64,000 nt of DNA from Oikopleura dioica (taxonomy: Eukaryota; Chordata; Appendicularia; Copelata; Oikopleuridae): positions 8,680,501 to 8,744,500 of the forward strand of contig OU015569.1 in the NCBI GenBank assembly GCA_907165135.1. The letters run 5' to 3'. The notes beneath the pieces were generated by a model. That model made no database searches. It was not told the origin of the DNA and saw nothing but the letters and a program-made list of their open reading frames with translations. This document shows, in pieces, positions 35,095-46,986 of the stretch (within the stretch, counting starts at the first letter, position 1; every line of letters begins with the position of its first letter). The translations under genes were made by a program, and so were the position numbers.

Positions 35095-35750
35095 ATGCGC
35101 GTCTTCGGGAAGCTCTTCGTTCTATTTTTAAATGGTTTCTAAGATGGTTCAGATTGCCTTTACTGTTTATTATAGCTAGCGGCCAAAAGAAGAAAAAAGA
35201 ATCCAAAGAGACATTCGGTCCAGTATCAGCAGGTTTTACTGTTGACGAGAGTGTGGCAAGTGTTTGGAAATTCCCGCAGAACTTCGACTACGATTCAGAC
35301 CGGCGCGTGATCGTAGCTTCAACAAGAGGTCAACATCAGTGTTCGAAAGTTCCTATTCCGGAGCTGGAGGTAATTCTCAAATCTAGTTTTCCACTTTTTT
35401 CTGTTGGAAGAAGGATGTTTGAAGACGCGTCGTGCGAAATTTTGATTGAAAGCGCAGGAATGAAAATAAAACTCGTTGTTCTAGTGTAAAGGATGTGAAG
35501 CGGGCTTTCCTAAATATGATAGGCCTTGCGACAAACCGAATTCTGACGAAAAGGCAAAATACAAATGCAAGGTATTCTTAGATAAGAAAATAAGTTCGCA
35601 AAGCAATAAATTAAGGTTCTCTGTGGGCCTGGTTTTGAAGTAAAGAGCGGCCTCCCGCGCAAAATGAAATGTCTTGGCACTCCTCGAAGATGGAAAGTCG
35701 ACCCAAGGAAATTCAACGGCAAAATCAAATGTGTTCCCAAATCTTCCTAA
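35095..35750 (+). CDS. Small secreted sushi/CCP-like protein
   Basis: ATG 35095 gives a short leader (MRVFGKLFVLFLNASG) completed over a 45-bp intron. The second exon encodes KESKETFGPVSAGFTVDESV and VIVASTRGQHQCSKVPIPEL. A Cys-rich exon follows (CEAGFPKYDRPCDKPNSDEK; KYKCK) and joins by a clean intron to VLCGPGFEVKSGLPRKMKC, TPRRWKVDPRKFNGKIKC and VPKSS before the TAA at 35750. The C-x-GPGF ... C ... W ... C spacing resembles a complement control (sushi) module used for extracellular protein binding. The join from exon 2 to the Cys-rich exon around 35372-35490 has no in-phase GT donor, so it is unresolved. A MITE sits immediately behind the stop codon. Confidence 0.6.
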
Positions 35751-35758
35751 CCTCTGAC

Positions 35759-36081
35759 CAGGGTTCGGTAATTTGAGCTCAAGCTAAAACTCATTTTGGC
35801 TAGACGCTCAAATTTCCTCAAATTGAGAACTCAAAGTTACTTGAGAAATCATTTTGAGAAGATTTGAGAGTTTTGAGAGTTTTGAGTTTTTGGGAGATTT
35901 GAGAGTTTTGAGTTTTCAAAACTCAAATTAAGCGAGCGCTTACTTGATTGGCTCATGGATCGCCAGAATTGATTTCTCACGTGAGCTCTCATCTCTGAGT
36001 TCTCAAAACTCAAATTAAAAAACGTGAGTCTCAAGCTTTGTTTCCTTGAGTTTTAGCATGAGCTCAAATTACCGAACCCTG
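35759..36081. mobile_element. Non-autonomous hAT element (MITE) with perfect 8-bp duplication
   Basis: Inverted ends CAGGGTTCGGTAATTTGAGC (left) and the reverse complement of the same at the right end. The host sequence CCTCTGAC is duplicated exactly at 35751-35758 and 36082-36089. CAGGG termini with 8-bp duplications define hAT-superfamily elements. The 323-bp body is made of short TTGAG/AACTCAAA repeats and has no transposase. It inserted directly after the stop codon of the sushi-like gene. Confidence 0.92.
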
Positions 36082-36108
36082 CCTCTGACAATTGTTCTGA
36101 AATTCAAA

Positions 36109-36114
36109 AATAAA
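36109..36114 (+). terminator. Possible polyadenylation signal beyond the MITE
   Basis: AATAAA lies 28 bp past the right end of the MITE, in the sense of the sushi-like gene. If this is the gene's native signal, the element now forms most of its 3' untranslated region. Confidence 0.35.
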
Positions 36115-36329
36115 CGCGCTGAAAACACGTCCAAGAATTATCAGATTCGTAAGAACATCAACAAATATTCTGAAGAATGCTTTGAAGCTCTCGCTTTAGA
36201 AAGAAAGCTGTTCAAAAAATCAAAATCTGATAGCTTTTCAAAATCGAGATGAGTGTTTTAAACCATAAATTGACGTCGAAGATCTTTTAGTGGAATGTTA
36301 CGCTAAATTACCATTTAGGGCAGGGTCTA

Positions 36330-37157
36330 ATGCTATCAGCGGCAATATTATTGCTGTACACAATGTTCTATCGTGAAAACACCGCTCGATTCCAGAGGTT
36401 CGCGGCGCTACCGAGCCCTTTGCTATCTAAAAAGAACGGCCTCTCTATCGAATCAGTCCCATCCGCTTATCAATTCCTTTTCAAAATTCAAGAGAAAAAA
36501 CTTTGTGATATGAAAAAGTCTCTCATCATTGCCGCTGGGACAGTTTCGTCGCGAGAAGTCAAGTCAAGCCACGTTAATTCCATTAACGACGTGCATGGAA
36601 TGATCGACAGATATGCTCCTCACGTAGCTTTTGGAATGAACAACTACGGATGCTCGGGAGACAACTACTTGGACGTTAATATGCCAGTCAAAGGACTGCC
36701 GGTGGACTCGGTTGACAACCTCATTATTTCTTGGAAAGAGTGTATTCATCTAGCTGCCCGTGCCGAGAAAGGACGAAAACCTCGTCAAATCCATCAACAC
36801 AACGCTACGAGCCATCACGAGCTCTTGTTTATTGACCGGCCAAAATACGAGTTCAATGAAAGACAGCATAGGCATGGCTTTAACAGTATATCTTCGAGCG
36901 TATTGCTTGATCCTTTTCGAAACTGACAGTACTTGGAATTATGTATAAAGCCGTTAAATAGATGCGTCTCAGGAAAAGATTCCTTCGAACAGGATGTATG
37001 CCAGTGCGATCTTGAGTTCGCCCAAAACTTGAGCGAAGAAGAAGTCGACGACGACAAGGTCGATTATCCCCCGAAAAAATGCTCACATGGCGGATCCATT
37101 GAGCCCAAGAAAATCCGCTCCGCGCTGTTCGCTGACGAGGTCCTCACAAGATTATGA
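36330..37157 (+). CDS. Secreted phospholipase A2-like protein without catalytic residues
   Basis: From ATG 36330 a hydrophobic leader (MLSAAILLLYTMFY) precedes a pro-region; an internal ATG at 36510 (MKKSLIIAAGTVSS) is an alternative start. The fold core reads INDVHGMIDRYAPHVAFGMN NYGC, then PVDSVDNLIISWKECIHLA, matching the sPLA2 string NYGC...PVD-x-x-DxCCxxHDxCY but with the His replaced by Trp, the Asp by Lys and both adjacent cysteines lost; the Gly-rich calcium loop is also gone. A second exon after 36929 gives RCVSGKDSFEQDVCQCDLEF, equivalent to the family's C-x-CD-x-x-A helix, and ends at the TGA at 37157. Hydrolysis is very unlikely; a binding or structural role is inference. The exon junction near 36900-36929 is not in phase with the available GT donor and remains open. 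Confidence 0.62.
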
Positions 37158-40100
37158 AGAAAATGCTTTTTTCCATCTTTTCTGCCGAATGCCACACCTG
37201 TATCTTCTTAATAAATTTTCTAAAAGCTCACTTTCTAATTGAGCTCTGTGGATTAATCCTCAAGCGAATAAATAAGTGAGCACTGTTGAGCTCCAGAAAT
37301 TGGCAGCGCTATCAAAAAAGAACGAAAATTAAACAATTTGCTGAGCGTGGGTCGTAAATCACGGTGCATCGGATGCATTTCCCCCGTTTTCTGGTGAATA
37401 ATTCCATTTTACAAGCGCAGTGCGATCGATTTTCCCCAAAAATCAAGAAATCGAAATCGACGACTTTTGCTGGGCGCATTTCCATCTACTGACCTTGTTT
37501 CGCTCTTCCAAGTGGAAATCCAGAAATTGAGCGGTCTTATCCCGCTGCGACGTGAATTACAATCATGAACAAGTTGCATACTGTTATATTGTGATCGATA
37601 AGACGTTGATCAGTAATTGAGAACTTCGCACTTGCGGGAGATCAACAAGCCATTGCTAATTAGGGACAACTGACTTAATTACTCGTAACTATCATTTCCC
37701 GCTTCTATTTTCTCGTCGAGGCCAAAGATATGCCTCGACCTGCGCCTCAAATTCACAGTCAGTATTAAAACTCATTTTAGCAGAATGATACCCAGCTTTA
37801 TTTTGGCTGACTTCCTCTTTTTGAAAATTTCAGTAAATAATACACAGCTTCCGTGTTATCAAGTACCTTATTTTTTGAAGCCAAGATTACGAGTCACCTT
37901 AGCGCGTTGGACACTTCATACTGTCGCCCAATTCTTCTTCTTATCATGTGATCAAACACAGCTCAAGAGACCATAAATCCGTTTAGCATGAGAATTAATT
38001 CAATATCCACTTTTCTGCGTGATGGCGAACTAAGCGTTTACGTTAAGCACACGACACCTTTTGAAAAAGATAAACTAACAAATGACAAATAAATAAGTAG
38101 TCAACCATCAAGTTTACAACCATTCGAGCCTGCTTTATCCACAGCTTGTTGGCGATCTGAGAAATTAGAGCCCGATTACACGGCTTAATTGAAATTCATT
38201 TTCAGAATTCCCGCTGCTTGAGTGGCGCGTTTATGATCCCCACGACCCTAGTGACCTTCTTCCAAGATAGCGAATGCCGTTGTGGGTATTCCTTGAGGTT
38301 GAGCATATCCTTTTGTTTATCTGTTAGAATAACACAGATTAAAATAAGCAGAGATTTTTTAAAACAGCTTTTATGGAATATTTCCTCCATGTCACTTTCA
38401 CGCTAAATATTTGCGTTTTGCACTAATCCGGCGCAGAGCTGATCCAGCTGCATCAATTGCGTTTTCTTTTCTTGCTGTCCAAAATTTCTTCCAAATCAAA
38501 AAGAAGAGCTCGGCAGCTGGGCTCACTCTGCCACGGCGGATGATCCCATCAAAGCCACGACGTTCCCAAAGGCTCACTATTCTGGCACTTGGACATTGCC
38601 ATAGCTAATGAATTCTAAAGTGAAAAAAGCTAGCATCGAAGAATCGAGTTCTCTGGTGTAGGAAAAGGCAGCGGTTTGAAACACAATAAAACAATTGACG
38701 AAGAAAAGTCTTTAATAAAATAAAGTTTTATTCACATACGTTTTGCTTGGTTGGAACAGTTAATGAGTCAACTCTTTTACATGAAAGAACGATGATTAGG
38801 TTTTATGACCGAGCTCAGATGTTTTCGACTTTTCTAGCTTTCTTCAAAGGGTGAGGGGCTTGGTTTATGGTTCTTATACGCCAGAGCAGTTACCACAACT
38901 ATAAGATGAGCAAAGCTTAGGCGTGCTAAGGCTTCCTCGTCTGTGATTCGCCAAGAGTACACGATCTCGCGCGCCACAGGCAGAACGCCCTCTGGCGAAT
39001 GGCGCGCGGAGGAGGAGCCTCGAGGGGTAGCCCAAGGAGCAGAACAAGCTCAGACTTGGCAGTAATAAAAATAGTAATAAAGAAATAAATATTACCAAAG
39101 GAACATTTTTATTTTATTGGTTGACGATCTAAGAAGAGCGAGAGAAGAAGCACCTCGAGGCAAAAGCAATTTAGCCGGCGGCAGCTATAAATCCGACCAC
39201 TGGTAAGTGAGCCCTTCAAAAGACAACAAGTAAATTATTATATTGTCGTGATATAACACAATTGAAAAAGACCGGCCAACACTATGCCTTGATTTTATGG
39301 TAGCAATAGGGATCTCTTTATGGCTAACTTAAACTTTATAAAGCCACTCCATCCATGATTTGCGTCACTTTCCCCAAGAAGCATTCAAAGAGAAAAAACA
39401 AAATGAGGAAAGTACTGCTGACGTAAGTCCGAGTTAGAGTACTCTTCTATGATTGCAGAACATAGTTTTGCGATTTACACTTTTGAAAATTTGATGCTTA
39501 TATAGTTTTATTCAAGTTTTTGAGAATTATTTGCATCGTCCATTTCAAGAAAACGCTCGTTTTCTTAAAGAGAAAAATTGTAGCAAAATAGAATTAACGC
39601 GACCATTCCATTTCATTAAAGAGTCGAAATACACTGATTGTTCTAGTTGAAAATGACATATCGAATGGGAGAAAATGGCCTCTATAAATTAGTACAGGGG
39701 TGATTTAGTAATTTATTGTATTTTGAGAGTAAACAACGACTGCTGATTTTACAAGCGCGTAAATTTGTAAACCTTCTCTTGGATACTCGCTGGGGGGAGC
39801 GTCCGTCAAGTCAAGTTTGTCTTGATACCCCTTTGTTTGGCACCTCGTTCTCTTCTCCAGTTTTGAGTATTCTGAACAAACTGGCGTTTGATTTATTCGA
39901 CAGAGGCCGAACGAAGTTTCCCACCTGGGCCCACGGAGATTACCTTCACTCTCTCATCAAAAGAATTTCCTAAACATGGCTTATACATATTTATTTACGG
40001 GACAAACATTCTCTCTTTATTTTAATTTCTACAGCTGATTCTTGAGTTTTCAATGCTTAGTTTGGAATTTCGCGACCTTTTTGGTTTCGTTTCCGTTAGA

Positions 40101-40635
40101 ACGTTAATCGAGGCATGGTCTCCATAAACACAGTAGGCTACGAGTTGATTTGCATAAGCCAAATAATCGACCTACTCGCCAGTTACATAGCCGAGGCAAT
40201 AAATAATATCCGCTGAGCGCCGAAATTGCGTTCTTTAATAATGCAAAAAACTAATACTGCACCACGGGGAATACGGAAGGGTAGAGATCTCCTTCGAGCT
40301 CATCACTTGCGAAAGGAGCTATCACAGTACTTCCGCCATCGTTCGCGGAGGGAGACCTTTGAACAATTTGTCATTTCGCAGGTCTCATCCCTTTCCCAAA
40401 TACAGTTGCGAGCGCTTAGCGTGGGAGTTCCGACGCTGTTTTCGACGAGCCCCGCCGCTCCGGAAAATTCTCCTCTATTTCTCTAACGCCATCTACACAG
40501 CGGCGTCCCTTTCGTCCTCTCTCTTTACTTCCACAAAGTACCAATTGGAATCATTTTCATTTTAAGTCGACGATAAAACACTTAATTTTTGAATTATTTT
40601 TTTTTCACAAGTTAGGAATTGGAGAAGATTCTGAG
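37158..40635. other. Gene-poor 3.5-kb region upstream of the Caudal gene
   Basis: The longest gene-free interval in the window apart from the end. It contains moderately GC-rich islands (38410-38600, 38930-39060, 40250-40510) in an AT-rich background, which could be enhancers or untranslated exons. The short open frames have no recognisable domain. Regulatory function is inferred from position only. Confidence 0.4.
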
Positions 40636-41968
40636 ATGGTTGAAAAATGTCTTTTAGAAATGCTGTGTTACGGAGCCGACAACATGAACAGAAACTACAC
40701 TCAGAACTATGCGATGCAGCCTTATGGTGAGTTTATACCTCTATGTTCGCATAAATCAACTATGAAATTTGTAGACATCTGCTTATCTTTGTTCAGGCTA
40801 TTATGGCGATTACGGCCACTACACTTCCTCTGATTCGACTGGTCTCACAGCTTCCACAAACTCATCGGCTGAGCTGACACCAAGCGATCCATCGACAGAT
40901 CCTTCTTCCACCCCTGAACAAATTCTCAGGGATGTTGGAAGTCAGCTATTTCCGAGTTCGATGCCTAACCAAATGGTCTCGCCGATTGACGCACCTCTAC
41001 CTCATTCTTTACCGACAGTAGCTTGGGGAGACGCGCTTGTTACTCCAACGTAAGTGTTCATCAGTTACTGGTGTTGGCAGTTGAACTGAAATATAAAGCA
41101 AACTCTTAGTGATGTATCCGCTTTCACCCGAGTGCCGCCCTTTGATTTGTACTCCACAGACCATGTAAGTCAAATACGTTCTTCTAAGAGCAGATGGTAT
41201 TAATTCTTTCTTAAAGAACCACCGGCGACACCCTTACGACTGGATGAAGCGAACTGGCGCACCTGAGACTCAGTGTAAGTAGTACCGCCAATAGAAAATC
41301 ATAATTATCAAGCAGATAATATAACTACCCATTTCGCCAGCTGATAAGCTCAATATATATGTTTAGCCGCGCCAAACCACGCGAGGACGCGAACAAAAGA
41401 CAAGTACAGAGTCGTGTACTCTGATACTCAGCGACTGGAGCTCGAGAAAGAATTTGCATTCAACAAATACATAACTATACAGTAAGTTTTGCTATTTTAT
41501 TGATATATTAGTACTGATTATCAAATTCCAAATCGGTTATTTAAAACAAGCTAATAGGCCATGCGGCGCAGCGATCAATTTTGATTTGCTAGGGATTTTG
41601 ATAGTTTTATTGGGGATGGAATAAAAGAATGCTAATTAACCATTTAATTGTTCAATTTAGGCGAAAAGGGGAACTGTCACAGCAACTCAATCTTACAGAA
41701 CGACAAGTAAAAATCTGGTTCCAGAACAGGTAAGATCGATTTCTTCTTTCTTACAATGCTTAATGCAGAGATTTCATTATTGAAATATCAGAACTTAACG
41801 TCAATTATTCAGGCGAGCAAAAGAGCGCAAAATCTCGAAAAGAAAGGGAGACAACGAAGATAGCGCTAGACCTGAGGGAGAAGACTTGGACGGCTCAAGC
41901 TCACCCACTTCCGCCGTTTCCGGTATGTTTTGTCGAGTAGGAATAAATGAAAACTAAAACCAGGTTAA
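40636..41968 (+). CDS. Cdx: Caudal/Cdx homeobox transcription factor
   Basis: ParaHox regulator of posterior/tail identity. ATG 40636 ([20 protein letters not shown]); exon 2 starts [15 protein letters not shown] and is Ser/Thr/Pro-rich. The hexapeptide-type motif PYDWMKR precedes the homeodomain, which reads [50 protein letters not shown] and [21 protein letters not shown] and the [16 protein letters not shown] helix with Gln at position 50 identify Caudal. Two introns cut the homeobox: after ITIQ (from 41482) and inside the QNR/RAKER codons (41731-41812). The short tail ends TSAVSG at a TAA reached over a last small intron (41966-41968). All six exons join in frame by GT-AG introns. Confidence 0.93.
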
Positions 41969-44319
41969 GAAGTGCGCAACGCTCTCAAGTTTGAGCCGAT
42001 TTGACGAACAAAATCAGTGGCTATTCTTGTTTATACGAACTCACGTCTTCTCAGCTAGCTCGAAAAAAGGAAACATTAATTAAATAAAATTTATATTTCG
42101 AGTTAAACTCTCAGCTTCAACTTTTGTACACTATTTTTTTCTAAAGCAACGAACTGAACGACCGACCCTCTGTTCTTTAGCTGTCAATGAAAATAAAATG
42201 GAAAATGTAGTTTCTCTTTACAATTTATCCTAACAAGTTAGTAAAAAAGTCGTCACTGAAGACATAGAAGACTACGGGGCAGGTTGTCTTGAAAGAGTAT
42301 AATGATGAAGGCGATTATTTAGTCATTTGAGAGCCTGTTTTATTCTTCAAAGGATTCATCTTTCATTTCAATAATTTAAATTGTTGTTTTCAAACTTGAG
42401 TTGTATTTTTGTCTGCATTATTAGTGGACTATGCACGAGGATGATTTTCCTCGCGCGAAGTAAGCAAGAACGGAAAGTTCTTGCGCAAAAAGGATGAGAA
42501 TATGATGAAAAAGAGAACCACTGGGACAGTCTTCTGTCTTTAACTGTGACCTGAGAACGGTAATCACTGGCAATTGGTGACGCATGGCGATGGGAGCGTC
42601 CTGCTAGTCGTCTTTTGTGTTCTCGCCTTCTATGTGAATCTTGGATTTCTGATCTAATCTCAGTGTCTGAGACAGACGTTAGTCTAATCATTGCATCAGT
42701 CTCATGCATTCCTCAGGAATTTCCTGTTGGAACAGACTCATCTTCCCTCGGCTCAAGCGGCTATCTAGATTCCAATAATCTTGTCTACCACCGTGCAAAC
42801 GTTCAACACTGTCTCGATCAGGTATATCCCAAAGATGATCGGGTTTCGAGAATTCTGCAGTCTTTCTGTTATTATGATGATAATGTTCGACAATTTTTTT
42901 CATTTTGTAGTTGTTTCACCGCATAATACATTGTTGTCTTCCAGTAAAATAATATATTATCATTCATAATAATATAAAAAACTACTTCATGCACCTGCAT
43001 GTACGTGCTTTAGCCCAAGATTTCCCTTTAGCCCAAGACGATCAATAGAGGCTCTTGCTTAATAGATTCATCTCTTTTCATAGCTATTGCGATTTCATGT
43101 AGCAACCATTCACTTCTATTCAAGATAGATAGATAGTCGTCTATTTAATCTTGTACTTCCTAACGTGAGGTTTGAATCTCATCGTGAGACCTTTTAAATA
43201 GCTGGTACCATTCTGGAATTTCACTTTGTTGCCATCTTGAAATAACATCGGAATGTGTTAGCTCGGATCTCTGACGAAAGATATTAATTAATTGATATTA
43301 CCGATAGATATTTATCGTAATTTTGACAGAGTCGACTTGATTTGAAACTGCTGCACTCCGTAATCGTCGTTGATTTCAGTTGACCATGTGATCGTTGAAA
43401 AGGATCAGTTAACTCTCAAATTAACAATAATCTTTTGCTTTTACATTTAATAGATGCTGTGAATTCCAGTGAACTCAATTTATTCAGAAAAAAATAGAAA
43501 ACTTGTATTAATAATCTGAGGGAGATTACCCTTTTTTCAACAAACATAAGTTTTGTTACAATACGGTTTTGGAAATTTCAAGAAGAACATCAATAACAAC
43601 TTATAATTTCTTATTATTCTTTCTTAATTATTCTTTATATTAATGATTAATATAAATATTGTCTAGATTCTCGCTTTAGTGCTTCCGCTGCTTTCGTCAT
43701 CTTAGCTTTTCATGTACGTCACGGGGATAGAAAAGTACTTTTTTCTTACCCACATGGGGGAAGTAGGGGCGCCATAGTCCCTTGGTATTATATACATAAA
43801 TTCTTGAAGAGTGAAGATATAAAAAAGCCTGCTGCTACTCCTCATCACTTAAAAGTTATCTCAAGTCTTCGAATGACAAGGTAAAATATATCTAGAAAAT
43901 TTGCTAGCTGTTTGAGCCTGTAGCTTGCAGGAGCTTACTGAGTTTCGTCAACGAGCTTCCATATTTCATAGCGTTAGGTTTAAAATGAATTTTCCCACGG
44001 ACCATTCGATTGCAAAAGCTATCCAGGAATCGGAATATTTTCCAATTCTCGTGGAAATAGTGAAAAGCTGAAAGAGTATGGAAATAAGTACTGGCTTAAT
44101 TTAGTAGGTCAAATTACTTGCTACGCAGATTTTTATGTTTTGCAGTTCGATAAAGGAAGAGGGCGTTCTACCTAGACAGATTCTCCGCAGACTCCCCGCT
44201 TGCGGCTCTGTTGTTTCTCGCTCAAAAGGAGAACGTCAAGACATCATTTGCACACAGACAATTAACCTTATTTAAACTATTTAATTTTATTTAAACTATT
44301 TAAACACAGATACTCCAGC
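41969..44319. other. Gene-poor region downstream of Cdx
   Basis: About 2.35 kb, AT-rich. An open frame at 42615-42926 containing VGTDSSSLGSSGYLDSNNL could be an alternative Cdx exon or chance. A TATA-like word at about 43820 and a direct duplication of TTTAAACTATTTAA at 44272-44308 lie ahead of the next gene. Nothing else recognised. Confidence 0.35.
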
Positions 44320-45403
44320 ATGTCCAGACTCGCTTCTCTTTTCATTGCCCTTGCGAGCTGCAGCCGCCTTGATCTTACGATGGAAATCAGTGAAAACAGT
44401 GGAGACTCTTCGAGTGTACTTACTTCCTTCAAACTATCAGGTAAGGAAAATAGAGATTCGATTTCGCGTGAGCTTTCCTCGTGACCGCAGGTGGCGCCTC
44501 AAATTGCTATTTTGTGAGCTGCTTTCTCTATTCTACCAATTTAGGGGCAGAAATTCGTAAATTAACGCGACGTGAACGCCACAAAGAGGGACTAAGAAGG
44601 GGGAAACGCATGTACCGCGAACCAGCAAAGAATGAATCGGGAAATTATGATGGAATCTGCAAACCGGACAGGCAGAGCCTCAACGACAACGAACTGAAGA
44701 AGTTTCTCTGCGATCATCACTTTCATTCGATAAAAACCTTCATCAAAAATGCTTACTTCTACTCTGACGGTATGTCCTAATATAAGAAAGCTCGACTTCT
44801 TATGCGCTAAATTTCAGCAGAGAAACCCGACTGTGAAAAAAACCTTATGATCCTGAAGGGAACATCGAGAGAAATTCCAACCAGATGTAAAATGGAAACC
44901 AAACGCTCGTTTCATACTGATAATAGCTGTCTGAGCGCTGGTTCTTCGCACTGCTCAACTCCTGAGATCAATAGGTTGTGCGATCACGTGGCACATTTCT
45001 GGGAGCGACACGTCCCAACCACGAACTGGGGAAATTTCGTAGTTCACCCCAAGGAGTCTTGCAAGCCGAGTGACTCTGTAAAGGACGTGAAGGATCGAAT
45101 GAGCCAAAGAGCAAGTTGCTGCAAGCGAAAAATGCAGTCGAATCCGATTCTTAATTGCAAGGAGATTGAAATCCGCGAAGATTACCATCACAACGAAGAA
45201 CCTGGGAACACATTCACGACAAAAGTGTAAGTAGCAACTCTATTGATCACAGGAAGAGTAACAGGTCTGTTTAGTGAATTCGTTTATATTGTAAAAGAAC
45301 ACAGTACACACTCAGGGACGAAGAAACTGTTTACGATAAAGATAAAAAGTCATGGACTATGTGCGGCAACGTTAGTTTAGTATTGAATTTTGTCTGTTCT
45401 TAG
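44320..45403 (+). CDS. Secreted Cys-rich orphan protein
   Basis: ATG 44320 opens a signal peptide (MSRLASLFIALASCSRLDL). After a small intron the frame gives AEIRKLTRRERHKEGLRRGK, a run of basic dipeptides that could be a propeptide-cleavage zone, then ICKPDRQSLNDNELKKFLCD, PDCEKNLMILKGTSREIPTR C, NSCLSAGSSHCSTPEINRLC, HPKESCKPSDSVKDVKDRM, RASCCKRKMQSNPILNCKEI and, over a last intron, YTLRDEETVYDKDKKSWTMC with LVLNFVCS at the end. About 16 cysteines, basic pro-region and paired CC are reminiscent of secreted ligands or cystine-knot-type proteins, but I recognise no family. Four exons join in phase with GT-AG introns, so the gene is real. Confidence 0.7.
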
Positions 45404-45502
45404 ATTTTTTGTATTCTTAATGTTCGCGCTAAATATCTGTATCCAAATACCAATCGCTTTTCGAATTTACCTCAACAACAACTCAAAACCACTTTCAATC
45501 TG

Positions 45503-46510
45503 CTAACAACGACTCCGCTGGAAAGTATACGCCATTACTAGTGGCCCAGTAGAGGGAAAAATAGTAAAACAACGCTTATGCTTTTCAGCAGAGTCGCTTG
45601 TCTTTTTTTCATCTTTCACAAAAACCCCCATCTTCAGAAGTAAAAATCCAAAAACAATTCGCTCATCTTCGTCTGTTGCACCAAACCAAGATCTGACGGT
45701 ACCATTCTGAATTCTGTTAATCCTGTCGATTCTTGCTAAATGAAAATGCTTACAATAAAAACAATTCATTCAAGAAAAACGCGGATCGCCGACTCAGGAA
45801 TCTGAGATCGCCGGCCTCTGAGAAGTAGCGACCGTTCAATCGATTAGTTCACAGCTCGTCTGCTCCTTTATCAGAAAGGCGGCTTGATTCTCGTGCAAAT
45901 TATGGGAAAAAACTTAACGTCAGCGCACGGCCGATATACTTGTTACGCCTGCGAGAAATCGTTCTGCCTGTCTCTTGGAAAAATAAAAACTTTAAGCATT
46001 GGATCTAGGGTGATCTAAGTTCTGAACGGACATGTCAGTGCACTTTTTATTTTGTCCGTATCTGTCCAGTCTTATCCGTACGGAAAGACTAGACTTATGT
46101 CTTTTTGCGGAAGGAAAAAGGGCAGACAAGACAAGACTTTTGCCAGGATCCGGATTTGTTCGTATTCGTCCGTGGAGTTCGGACAACTCCAGAGTTTGGA
46201 ATCAAATTTAGTCAGTCCAAGTTCAGGAGTTCAGACTTCAGTTAGACAGTTAGACAATGGAGAATGATTTCGGGCAAATTTGCCTTACAGTCAGAGCTAA
46301 CTTTGAGGGTGACTACTTACCCCTGACAGTGCCTTTCCCAATATCGCTTTCCACATGAAGTCCGTTTCGCCATAAGCATCATCCTGAATAAACTGGAAGA
46401 AATGCGCATAAGCTCGATAAATATAGAACAAATGTTGCAATTTATTTAAATTTTGTCGCAAATGATCTCGATCTTCAGCCATGTTATACATGAAGTACGT
46501 GATCTGATCC
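45503..46510 (-). CDS. Unrecognised two-exon gene (minus strand)
   Basis: Exon A (about 46510-46314) gives ITYFMYNMAEDRDHLRQNLN, KLQHLFYIYRAYAHFFQFIQ and FMWKAILGKALSG, ending in a strong GTAAGT donor. Exon B (about 45745-45503), behind a TTTCATTTAG acceptor and in phase, gives ARIDRINRIQNGTVRSWFGA, TDEDERIVFGFLLLKMGVFV and a basic tail to the stop. The intron between them (about 570 bp) is unusually long for the window and holds the short inverted words around 46030-46260. Start codon and family not determined; treat as a candidate. Confidence 0.35.
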
Positions 46511-46986
46511 AGTAGTCATCGCTAGAACTTGAATTTTAACAGCGTCGTTTGCATACTTTTCCAACCACTTTGTTGAATTGGTGAACTCAAATAATTAAGT
46601 TTCGAATTCGAGAGTTATAAAATCAATTACTTTTGCGAGTCAGTTTTTTATGAATAGAGATGCACTGTCGTCTGTCTTTGGTAAAGAAGAAGTCGACAAT
46701 GTCATTGTAGCATCTGCTAATCGCGGAGAGGCTCGTCGACCAAGTCGAGTCCCAGCTTCTTTGCCACTGGCTGCATTCGTTTTTTAGACCCATCGTGCTT
46801 TTATATTTTGTACCTAAAAAGTTTACTACATGCTAAAAATGCACTTGAGGTTACCTCTCTGAGAGCCGATTATGACTCCAAAAGAGTTCACTTTACGCAT
46901 GCACGAGCGAAATCGCGACCTTGGCTTCAAATGGGTTTTATCGTAATGTAATTGTGGTCAAGTGAGCTGTCTTAATTGAATTCGTT

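Noticed and set aside
40226..40565. Arg-rich open frames in a GC-rich island before Cdx
   Set aside because: No ATG-led frame with splice context; the two frames overlap on the same DNA, indicating base composition.
42368..42926. Frames on both strands downstream of Cdx, one with SSSLGSSGYLDS
   Set aside because: No phase-compatible splice from the last Cdx exon was found and no family is recognisable; kept only as a possible alternative exon.
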